Shown in pieces: positions 19,961 through 30,570 of a stretch of 64,000 nucleotides of DNA. The notes under the pieces were generated by a model. It did no database searches and was not told the origin of the DNA. It saw nothing but the letters and a program-made list of their open reading frames with translations. Position 1 is the first letter of the stretch. Each line of letters begins with the position of its first letter. Both the position numbers and the translations under genes were made by a program. This stretch comes from Dokdonella sp. (GTDB lineage: Bacteria > Pseudomonadota > Gammaproteobacteria > Xanthomonadales > Rhodanobacteraceae): positions 496,001 to 560,000 of the forward strand of contig NZ_JAGIAG010000001.1 in assembly GCF_017744955.1 (NCBI RefSeq). Direction: 5' to 3'.

Positions 19961-20102
19961 GGTCGACTCCTGCTAATTAGGCGCCCAATGCCCGGTTCTG
20001 GTCAGGGAGCCCCCCAAAGGTCCGCAGAGCATACTCGCGCGTATCGCAACGCACTGCGTACCATGGGCCCACTGGGGAGATCGTCACATCGGGGTACGCG
20101 CC

Positions 20103-20701
20103 GTGCAGACCTTGCACTCGTCTTCCGTCAATCCGTCGCCGGCCCGCGACGATGGGGACGTGACGCGGTTGATCCATCTCTGGCAGTCCGGCGACGCCGG
20201 CGCGCTCGATCGGCTGCTGCCGCTGGTCTACGCCGACCTGCGCGCGATGGCCGCGCGACGTCTGTCCGAGGAGCGCAATGGCCCCGGCACTTTGCAGCCG
20301 ACCGCGCTGGTGCACGACGTCTTCTTGCGCCTGGTCGGCGCCGAGAAGCTCGACGTCGAAAGCGGCGCGCACCTGTTCCACATCGCCGGACGCATGATGC
20401 GGCGCATCCTGATCGACCGCTCGCGCCAGGCTGATGCCGAAAAGCGCGGCGGCGAATGGCAGCGCGTCGACCTGGCCGAAGCGCTGAAGCTGCCGACCCC
20501 GGAGAACACGAACCTCGGCCTGCTCGACACGGCGATCGGCGGCCTGGAGAAGATCGACCCGCGCCTCGCGCGCATCGTCGAGCTGCGCTATTTCGTCGGC
20601 CTCAGCGTGCCGCAGGTCGCCGCCGTGCTCGAGGTCGACGAGCGCACCGTCTACCGCGACTGGGCGCTGGCGCGCATCTGGCTGCGCCGCGAGATGGAGC
20701 G

Positions 20702-20705
<4 letters not shown>
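20103..20705 (+). CDS. ECF-type sigma factor, LRR module 1
   Basis: A 200-residue sigma factor. GTG 20103 is the first plausible start; an internal GTG at 20160 is an alternative. Region 2: LIHLWQSGDAGALDRLLPLVYADLRAMA, LQPTALVHDVFLRL and HLFHIAGRMMRRILIDRSRQ. Region 4: LSVPQVAAVLEVDERTVYRDWALARIWL. It is highly similar to the sigma factors at 27295 and 39519. Its stop overlaps the kinase start (GTGA at 20702-20705). By analogy with kinase-linked ECF43-type factors, activity is probably switched by phosphorylation rather than by an anti-sigma factor. A possible -10, TACCAT, is at 20059-20064. Confidence 0.9.
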
Positions 20706-23554
<2,849 letters not shown>

Positions 23555-23709
23555 ACCTGCCCAGTCTCTCCCTCGCTTCGGCAACGCGGCAACGTTCATG
23601 TCAGGGTTTTTCCTCCAGCTGCGCAGTAGCAGGGGAGCGAGGTAGCACCGCCAGAAAGGCAAGTGTCCCGCTCGAACTTTCCTGAACGAGTCACGAGGGG
23701 TTGCCAGCG

Positions 23710-25080
23710 ATGTCCGCATTTGAATGTTTCGACCAAAAAAAACTAGCCGAATGGTTGCGATCGGCGTATGCCGTCCTCCGTCGAGGGGCTCACTCGTTGG
23801 CATGGGTTGCCATGCTATTCGTCAGCTTTACGGTCCCCTTGGCGGAGGCGGCAATCCCCACCACTGAACGGCAAGCGCTGGTCGATCTCTACAATGCCAC
23901 TTCTGGACCAAGCTGGACTAACAACACGCTTTGGCTTGGCGAGGTCGGCTCGGAGTGCTCATGGTTCGGCATTACTTGTAATGATGATGCGTCTCACGTC
24001 AAAGCAATTCGCTTAGTCAACAATAGGCTCAATGGTCACCTAGCCGATATATCCGCGTTCACATCCGTAGAATCTATAACAATAACCTACAATCCACAGC
24101 TCGGCGGAACTCTTCCGGATTTATCCGCACTTGGATCTATCAAGCAACTCTTTCTTGGAGCGAACGGATTCATAGGGTCCATACCAGATCTATCTGCTCT
24201 TACTTCTGTTGAGTGGATTGTTCTTAGTGGAAATAGCCTCACGGGGAATTTTCCTGATCTATCCGCTTTGACTTCATTAGACCGATTCGAAGCTCAGCTC
24301 AATTACATATCTGGGCCAGTTCCTACGGTCGCTCAACTGCCATCTTCATTGAAGTTTTTGTATTTGGCTGGCAATCGGCTGACAGGTGGGCCTGGTGGGC
24401 TTGACGACCCAGAGTATGACTACTCCACGCTACCACAGCTGATTGACTATGATCTATCGACCAATTGGATTGAGGGGTCGTTGCCGCCGGGTGCTTATCT
24501 CAAACACATGAGATATTTCTCGGCGGCGGGGAATTACTTCACTGGTTCCATACCAGACCCCTTTGCGGGCAATGAGACTGTATGGTACGACGTCGCATTG
24601 AATCAACTGGATGGTGTAATTCCTGAGTTTGGCAATAAATACCCAAATCTACTGCTATTCAATGCATCTCACAATGAGCTTACGGGAAGAATCCCGTCGC
24701 TAGCTGACCTTCTAGAACTTCAGTTCTTGGCTCTTGGGCACAATCGGCTTACAGGTTCATTACCAGATCATTCAAATAACCGTAAACTAGAAACATTGTG
24801 GCTTGAATCAAACCAGCTGACGGGGTCGCTTCCTTCGTTCGCTGACCTTACCTCTCTGTATTACCTCCAGTTAGGAGGCAACCAATTTTCCGGTGATCCA
24901 CCGGACATTCCGGACAGTTTGATCGGCTTCGGTACCAGTTACACTTCGATCTGCCCGAACAACTTGAATCATGTACCAAATCCGCGCTGGGATGCAGCTA
25001 CGGGAGTTTCACCGTGGTACGCCAGATGCGTAGAATCCGATTTCATTTTTCGAGACGGGTTCGAGATGGAGGTCAATTGA
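23710..25080 (+). CDS. Secreted plant-type LRR protein, module 1
   Basis: A 456-residue exported protein. ATG 23710 follows GAGGGG with 8-nt spacing. After a ~28-residue basic N-region comes a signal helix ending PLAEA (about residue 47). The mature part starts with an LRR N-cap, IPTTERQALVDLYNATSGPSW...GSECSWFGITC, like plant receptor LRR caps. About 12 short repeats of the form L..L.L..N.LTGSLPD follow. A C-terminal cap, CPNNLNHVPNPRWDAATG, then PWYARC, leads to the tail DFIFRDGFE. The repeat body is clearly more AT-rich than the neighbouring genes. LRR proteins usually bind proteins; the ligand is unknown. Confidence 0.9.
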   Translation: MSAFECFDQKKLAEWLRSAYAVLRRGAHSLAWVAMLFVSFTVPLAEAAIPTTERQALVDLYNATSGPSWTNNTLWLGEVGSECSWFGITCNDDASHVKAIRLVNNRLNGHLADISAFTSVESITITYNPQLGGTLPDLSALGSIKQLFLGANGFIGSIPDLSALTSVEWIVLSGNSLTGNFPDLSALTSLDRFEAQLNYISGPVPTVAQLPSSLKFLYLAGNRLTGGPGGLDDPEYDYSTLPQLIDYDLSTNWIEGSLPPGAYLKHMRYFSAAGNYFTGSIPDPFAGNETVWYDVALNQLDGVIPEFGNKYPNLLLFNASHNELTGRIPSLADLLELQFLALGHNRLTGSLPDHSNNRKLETLWLESNQLTGSLPSFADLTSLYYLQLGGNQFSGDPPDIPDSLIGFGTSYTSICPNNLNHVPNPRWDAATGVSPWYARCVESDFIFRDGFEMEVN

Positions 25081-25180
25081 ATCGATCTGCGCTTGGTTTG
25101 TTTCCGGGGAAAATCGAGTTGCGTCGTAAGCTTGCGATGCAAACGGATCTTCCCACGCCGCGGGTTCCACCACGGTGCGA

Positions 25181-25186
25181 TACACT
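25181..25186 (+). promoter_or_regulatory. Candidate -10 element of the sigma fragment gene
   Basis: TACACT in the context GATACACTG lies 38 bp before the GTG at 25219. The same element lies 38 bp before the GTG of the intact sigma gene at 27295, and a variant (TATACT) lies 39 bp before that at 39519. No clear -35 is seen, so an alternative sigma or activator is possible. Confidence 0.45.
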
Positions 25187-25218
25187 GAAACCATCGCCCT
25201 CAAAGTCGATGGAATTCA

Positions 25219-25457
25219 GTGCCAGCGAAGAGCGATGAGGCTACAAGCCTGATCCAGGCCTGGCAGGCAGGCGATGTCGACGCGCTGAGTCGCCTGCTGC
25301 CTTTGGTCTATGCCGACCTCCGTGCGATGGCCGCCTACCGCCTCGCAGGCGAAGAGAACGGCCCCGGCACCTCGCAGCCGACCGCGCTGGTGCACGACGT
25401 CTTCCTCCGTATGGCAGGCGCAGAGCGCCTGGACATCACCCGCGGCGCGCTTCTCTG
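25219..25457 (+). pseudogene. 5' fragment of an ECF sigma factor gene
   Basis: From the GTG at 25219 the frame encodes about 78 residues of region 2 (LIQAWQAGDVDALSRLL, VYADLRAMAAYRLAGEENG, TALVHDVFLRMAGAERLDI). They match the intact factor at 27295 almost residue for residue. Similarity stops near 25457, the frame ends at a TAG soon after (25471-25473), and region 4 is absent. The break coincides with the 3' end of the convergent beta-lactamase gene, so the rest of this module appears to have been replaced. Confidence 0.85.
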
Positions 25458-25463
25458 CCGCGC

Positions 25464-26873
25464 CTACCCGTAGGAAATCGAAGCGATCTTCGCCGCTTCG
25501 TCGAGGCCGACGGAGAACTTGAGCTGGCTGCCCGGTCCGAACTCGATCAGATAGTCGTGCCAGTGAAGATTGCCTTCCGAGCGCGCGCCCTTGTAGATGA
25601 AGCGCGTCGGTGATCCGAATGGGGAAAACCGGTCGGCGAGACGTTCCGCCAGCCCGCTTTTCATCTTCGCGGCCAGCTTGCTCCCCAGCGTGGAGTACTG
25701 GCCGTGGCCACGCTGCAGCTCTTCGAAGAGCGCCCTGGCCTGCGTGGTGATCTCCGGACTTTCGCCATCCGCGGCCTCGCGCGCGGCGGCGGCGATCTCG
25801 GGGAAGAGATCGTCGAAGACGGCGTTGGTGATCATTTCCCCCGGCTCGGGATCGGCGCTGACATTGGTGAAGGCGATGATGCGCAGATTCTGCTTGGGGA
25901 AGAATTCGTCCGCCGTCGTGAAGCCGAACGACCCGCCGGTATGGCCGATGCGCTTCTGGTCTCGAACGGAGTCGACGAACAGCCCGAGCCCGTAGTCGCT
26001 CGTCCCCTCGGAAACCGTCGCCGGCGTGGTCATTTCCGCGTAGCTTTTCTTGCCGACGATCTTCCCTCGCGCCAGCGCCGTGCTCCAGCTCGCCAGATCG
26101 TCCACCGTCGAAACCAGATTTCCGGCCAACCAGCCGAAGCTGTCGTGGATCGTCGGCGCGCGTTGAAGGGTGCCCTGCTTGACCCGATAGCCGACCGCCA
26201 TGTCGACGAGCCGCGATTCGTCGGCGACGGTGAAGGTTCGCTTCATCCCGGCGCGGTCGAGCAGGTGCGTGCGGACGTAGTCGCGGTAGCTCCGACGCGA
26301 AACCACCTCGACGACGCGGCCCAGAAGGATGTAGCCGGTGTTGTTGTAGGCCATCTTGCTGCCGGGCGCGAACACTAGCGGCTTCCCCGCGATGCGCGCC
26401 ATCAGCTGCGCAAACGTGGTCGGCTGGGTCGCTTCCTGTTCGATATCCGGTCCGTCGAGGTATTCCGGCAGCCCGCTCGTGTGCGAAAGCAGCTGCCGCA
26501 ACGTCACCTCACCGGCGTGCGGCGCATCGGGCAGGTAGTTCGACAGCTTGTCGTCGAGAGCGAGCTTGCCGGCGTCGCGCAGTTGCAGGATTGCGGCCGC
26601 GGTGAACTGCTTGGTGATCGAGCCGATTTCATAGAGCGAGCCGACGTCGGCAGTGAGCCGGCGCTCGTCGTCACGAAATCCATAGGCTTTACAGAACACG
26701 ACCCGACCGTTCCGGACGACGGCGATTACCGCGCTGGGCGCCTTGGTGCGATGAAGTATCGACGCGACGTCTGCGTCTATTCGGCGGATCTGATCCGGGT
26801 CGAGCGAGTCGGCGAGAGCGGAAGCCGACACGAGGCCGAGCAAAGACGTTGCGAGTACGAAAGAGCGAAGCAC
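25464..26873 (-). CDS. Periplasmic serine beta-lactamase-family hydrolase (class C type)
   Basis: A 469-residue exported serine hydrolase. I chose the GTG at complement 26871-26873 because GAGAGG lies just upstream and a clean signal peptide follows (VLRSFVLATSLLGLVSASALA). An upstream ATG at 26948 would add an untypical leader. Active-site motifs: SITK (Ser 85, Lys 88), YNN (Tyr 176) and HTGG (311-314). The C-terminal ~130 residues form an additional domain. The family includes AmpC, esterases and D-aminopeptidases; resistance cannot be inferred. It is convergent with the sigma fragment and divergent from the intact sigma gene. Confidence 0.88.
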   Translation of the reverse strand: MLRSFVLATSLLGLVSASALADSLDPDQIRRIDADVASILHRTKAPSAVIAVVRNGRVVFCKAYGFRDDERRLTADVGSLYEIGSITKQFTAAAILQLRDAGKLALDDKLSNYLPDAPHAGEVTLRQLLSHTSGLPEYLDGPDIEQEATQPTTFAQLMARIAGKPLVFAPGSKMAYNNTGYILLGRVVEVVSRRSYRDYVRTHLLDRAGMKRTFTVADESRLVDMAVGYRVKQGTLQRAPTIHDSFGWLAGNLVSTVDDLASWSTALARGKIVGKKSYAEMTTPATVSEGTSDYGLGLFVDSVRDQKRIGHTGGSFGFTTADEFFPKQNLRIIAFTNVSADPEPGEMITNAVFDDLFPEIAAAAREAADGESPEITTQARALFEELQRGHGQYSTLGSKLAAKMKSGLAERLADRFSPFGSPTRFIYKGARSEGNLHWHDYLIEFGPGSQLKFSVGLDEAAKIASISYG

Positions 26874-27294
26874 AGCGACCTCTCGGGCGAATGATGACGA
26901 TCCCAGGCAGCAAGTAGCGTACCAAGCGCGATTCGCCCGATGCCGCATGGATTCTTACGCACGAGCCCCGTCGCGAAGTGTCCGCGGACGCGGCGCGGGC
27001 GCCTGCGGTTCACGGAAGCAACGGAGTCAGCATCACAGATGCTCTCCCCGATGGCGAACTCCATGCAAAGCACGGCGCCTCGACGGCATTGCGTTTGGCC
27101 GTCTATCCATCCTTTCCTCAAGAACGGCGATTGGAGTCAGCACCGATCGATCCCGCGCTGGAAGCTCTCGCGCTGCGCGGTGCGATCGAGTCAGTCGACA
27201 GCGGCCGAACGTCGTCGAGTCGATTTCCACCCGAGCCGAGGCACGGGCCGATCGCATACACTGGATGGATCGTTCTCGGGGTCGGCACCGTTCA
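26874..27294. other. Divergent intergenic region
   Basis: 421 bp between the beta-lactamase-like gene (leftward) and the module-2 sigma gene (rightward). The only element I can support is the TACACT -10 candidate at 27257-27262. Open frames across the stretch look like read-through without family similarity. Confidence 0.5.
27257..27262 (+). promoter_or_regulatory. Candidate -10 element of the module-2 sigma gene
   Basis: TACACT in GCATACACTGG, exactly 38 bp before the GTG at 27295, the same spacing as at 25181/25219. Short flanking similarity (TTCAGTG at the start codon) is also shared. Confidence 0.5.
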
Positions 27295-27861
27295 GTGAGC
27301 GCAAGCAACGACGAGGTCACGCGACTGATCCAATCGTGGCAGTCCGGCGATCCGGAAGCGCTGGAAAGATTGCTGCCGCTCGTCTACGCCGACCTGCGCG
27401 CGATGGCCGCCTATCGCCTCGCCGGCGAGGAGAACGGCCCGGGCACCTTGCAGCCGACCGCGTTGGTACACGACGTCTTCCTGCGCATGGCGGGCGCGGA
27501 GCGCCTGGACATCGCCAGCAGTGCGCATCTCTTCCACGTCGCCGGCCGCATCATGCGAAACATCCTCGTCGACCGCGCGCGTCAAGCGGGTGCGGGCAAG
27601 CGCGGCGGCGAATGGCAACGCGTCGACCTGATCGAGGCGATGGGGCTGCCGATTCCGGAGAACACGCGCCTCGGCCTGCTCGACTCGGCCATCGAAGGGT
27701 TGGAGAAGATCGACCCGCGCCTCGCACGCATTGTAGAACTACGCTACTTCGTGGGTTTGAGCGTGCCGCAGGTTGCTGCTGTGCTTGAAGTTGATGAGCG
27801 TACGGTTTACCGCGATTGGGCGCTGGCTAAGTCGTGGTTACAGCGGGAGCTGGAGGCCTGA
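27295..27861 (+). CDS. ECF-type sigma factor, LRR module 2
   Basis: A 188-residue sigma factor starting at GTG 27295, supported by the conserved upstream element and by alignment with its paralogues. Region 2: LIQSWQSGDPEALERLLPLV, LQPTALVHDVFLRMAGAERL, HLFHVAGRIMRNILVDRARQ. Region 4: LSVPQVAAVLEVDERTVYRDWALAKSWL. The gene is intact, but its kinase is not adjacent. The sequence TGATCG at its stop (27859-27864) recurs at the start of the kinase at 33065-33070, which suggests the pair was once joined by an overlap and then split by an insertion. Confidence 0.9.
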   Translation: MSASNDEVTRLIQSWQSGDPEALERLLPLVYADLRAMAAYRLAGEENGPGTLQPTALVHDVFLRMAGAERLDIASSAHLFHVAGRIMRNILVDRARQAGAGKRGGEWQRVDLIEAMGLPIPENTRLGLLDSAIEGLEKIDPRLARIVELRYFVGLSVPQVAAVLEVDERTVYRDWALAKSWLQRELEA

Positions 27862-28069
27862 TCGGGAACGACACTGCAGTTGGGCCGGAATGCCCTTGTC
27901 CTGAAGGACTTCATGACCGGGTTCTTCGCAATCTGGTGGATGGCTGCTCTCCACCCGAAGCGGACATAACGTACCTGGGTGATCAGTCGCTGCACCGCGC
28001 GCAGCAATTCACGGATAGTCTTTGGCACGGGACGACACCGCGATCAATTGCCGCAGAGGCCCTACCGAC

Positions 28070-29587
28070 ATGCACATGAGTTTCTCCACGGAGTTGGCGG
28101 GATTCACGAGCTCGTTCCGTCGAGCGCCGCCCGCGCTCGCGAACCACGTGCTGATGAAAGAGTTCAAGAGCACGGGCCACTTTTGGCTACCGGGAGCGGA
28201 CGCCAAGGTAGTTTGGGGGAAACTGCGGTATGAACCCGGCGGCGCCACGAGTTTGATGTTGGACGGCAATCTCTCGCCGGACGATCCCTACTCGAATCAC
28301 ATCGATGTTCCGGAGATACATGGTCGCCTGTTCAATGGCGCGCCATGCGTCCTTCGAGGTGTCTGGGGTGGTGTCGAGACCTTCTTCGGTGAGGAGGAAA
28401 GATTCCGGACCAGGTTGTACGCGCGGCAATTCCTCTTTGGCCTCGATCCCCAGGCGCCCGATCGCTTTCGTGGGATCGCGATCACGTTCTCCCATCTCAA
28501 TGACTGGTTCGAGCAACCGGTTCAACTCGAATACCAAAAGGAGGAACCCCATGATTGCCATGTCCACTTTTGTCCCGCGAAGCAGGAGGCATGGAGCACC
28601 TTTCGAGATCAACCGTTCAAGTTAAACATCTTCTGCGTTCGCACGATGCCTTACGGTCCCGATTCAGGGAGGCTCGAGTTCGCCCATCAATACCGGTTGG
28701 ACATCGTCCCCGAGGAGCCGCAGACACTAGAATGGCATCTCGCACTCGCCTCCCTCGTTCGCGACCTCTTCATCTTCCTGGTTGGAACCGGCGTCTATAC
28801 GTTGGAGCTTCAAGCATTCGCGGGCGAAGAGTTCTTTAAGCGAGGCGTGCATATTTTTCCACATGTCGCCGTTCCGATTCTGGTGCGCCTCGATCCACAC
28901 TACTTCTACTCGACTCACGCCAAAATTGGCGCTCAATTTGAAGCGCTTCTTTGCGCGTGGCTGGAGAACGCGGACAAGCTGTCCGTCATCAGAAATACGA
29001 TCTCCGACCTACTAACCATTGACGGCACTTCGCCCCAGGCGGTCTTCACGCGCGTCGCGCAAACGCTCGAACACTTCCACGGACTGGTCTTTCCGGGAGA
29101 ACACGGCTATGTCCCGCGTTCCACGTGGCGAGGTTTCGTGAAATGGCTCGGTCAGAACTTTCCCAATTGCTGGGAAGGGGCGAACAAGGAACAAACGGAT
29201 TCGCTATCGGCGGCTAGTGCACCCCTGATCAGCCGAATCGGTGGTATCAATTCGCTGTCGTTTCGCAGTCGCATCGAGTCACTGTTCGAGGCGGTGCCAG
29301 CCAACAAACTCATGCCGATGATAGACAATCCGCGGGACTCTTCGTCATTTCTCGCCGAGTTCCTCCCTCGTCTCGAGGCGACTCGGAACTATCTCACGCA
29401 CTTTAGCCCAAAGCTGCAATCCAGCGCGTTCATCGGCGCGGAGCTCGAGGCGGCAACCCTCCGGTGCTGGTCCGTTCTGGTGTTCACGATCGCGCGTTTT
29501 CTTGGGTTGCCGAATGAGTTGGCTGGAGATTTAGGTATCGCCGCTAGAAAGACGCTCTTCCTGGTTCGCACTGATGCGCAGCTCTAG
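28070..29587 (+). CDS. apeA: ApeA-like HEPN anti-phage protein
   Basis: A 505-residue single-gene defence protein. ATG 28070 (AGAGG upstream) is chosen, with ATG 28076 equally possible. The N-terminal half has the ApeA N-domain pattern: GHFWLPGADAKVVWGKLRYE and GATSLMLDGNL near residues 35-70. The C-terminal HEPN domain has the RNase motif R-x4-H as RNYLTH (Arg about 439, His about 444). In the characterised family the HEPN domain cleaves RNA during phage infection and the N-domain senses or restrains it. The gene sits beside an integrase remnant, the context expected for a mobile defence gene. The family assignment is from pattern recognition and not from a profile search. Confidence 0.75.
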   Translation: MHMSFSTELAGFTSSFRRAPPALANHVLMKEFKSTGHFWLPGADAKVVWGKLRYEPGGATSLMLDGNLSPDDPYSNHIDVPEIHGRLFNGAPCVLRGVWGGVETFFGEEERFRTRLYARQFLFGLDPQAPDRFRGIAITFSHLNDWFEQPVQLEYQKEEPHDCHVHFCPAKQEAWSTFRDQPFKLNIFCVRTMPYGPDSGRLEFAHQYRLDIVPEEPQTLEWHLALASLVRDLFIFLVGTGVYTLELQAFAGEEFFKRGVHIFPHVAVPILVRLDPHYFYSTHAKIGAQFEALLCAWLENADKLSVIRNTISDLLTIDGTSPQAVFTRVAQTLEHFHGLVFPGEHGYVPRSTWRGFVKWLGQNFPNCWEGANKEQTDSLSAASAPLISRIGGINSLSFRSRIESLFEAVPANKLMPMIDNPRDSSSFLAEFLPRLEATRNYLTHFSPKLQSSAFIGAELEAATLRCWSVLVFTIARFLGLPNELAGDLGIAARKTLFLVRTDAQL

Positions 29588-29710
29588 ATCCTGCTCACCG
29601 TCACCCAGATGCCCAGAGGTGGCGTCAGGCGATTGACCGGACTGTCGGCGCTGAGTCCGCTCTTAGCCGCCCCTCGATCTTCCTAGGTTGAGGAGCATGC
29701 CTCTTGGACT

Positions 29711-30317
29711 CATACATCCGTCTGCTCGGCGATCTCAAGGGCGTCGTCGACCTCGATGCCCAGGTAGCGCACTGTGATATGCCCAAGCAACAGTTGGGCT
29801 GCCGTTAGGTTCCGTGTTCGGCGGTAGATCAGCGAGCCCTTGGTCCTGTGCATCGTGTGGGTGTCTTGTAGGAGCACGACTCGTTCTACTCATCGGTAGA
29901 CAACCCTTGCATATTGTCTGGTCGACAGATGTGGCGACTCCGATACACGGCCGGTGAATAGGAAGCCTGATGCTTCGAGCCCGGCATAGAGGATCCAGGA
30001 ATGCACAGCCTCGCGAGTGGCGGGGTGACTTCGAACTGGACTGGCCGGCCGGTCTTCTGTTGCATCACCATAACGCGTGAAGCCATTTGCTCGCCATGAG
30101 AAACATCGGCTGCCCGGAGCTTCATCGAGTCGCAGGCGCGGAGCTTGGAGTCGATCGCCAGATTGAACAGGGCGAAGTCTAGGAACTTGTGGCCGAGTTG
30201 AAGCGAAATACGGATGGCCCAGATGTCTTTGAGCTGGAGTGGGATCTTCTGGCCAATCAGCTTGCCCTTGTTCCAAGGTTCGTAAGGCTGAGATCTGTGA
30301 AGATTTGGCATGACCAA
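29711..30317 (-). pseudogene. Degraded tyrosine integrase/recombinase
   Basis: Three frames together spell a phage-type integrase. 30317 to about 30010 gives PWNKGKLIGQKIPLQLKDIW and FALFNLAIDSKLRACDSMKL. A frameshift then gives HSWILYAGLEASGFLF and SPHLSTRQYARVV. A second shift gives THTMHRTKGSLIYRRTRNL and LLLGHITVRYLGIEVDDALE, ending at the TGA at 29711-29713. Besides the frameshifts, the catalytic HxxR reads HTMH (Arg lost), and a short in-frame deletion follows LLLGH. It cannot be active and marks past integration. Confidence 0.88.
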
Positions 30318-30570
30318 TTCTTGATGAAAGGGGCAGTTAGGTTTCTCCTACGCCCAGAACCAAGACGTGATGCAACCCAGAGCGGATATTCAGCGTGCCG
30401 ATCTCTTGAGCCTGAGGTCAATCAATATAATGTTGGACGCGAGCCATAGGCAGATTCACGAGTAGTGCACCCCGCAGTTACCTGGAGATGCTCCAGCCCT
30501 CTTTCGACGACATCAGGCCCTCCTAGCGGTTTGGCGGTGATGCTCGATGAACGACTCGGGTTTTACTCTG

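Noticed and set aside
19770..19976. Small plus-strand gene after the NACHT gene
   Set aside because: It is antisense to the antitoxin remnant and has no support of its own.
26949..27294. N-terminal extension of the module-2 sigma factor to 304 residues
   Set aside because: The extension matches no sigma factor, and the conserved -10 element plus alignment of paralogues place the start at GTG 27295.
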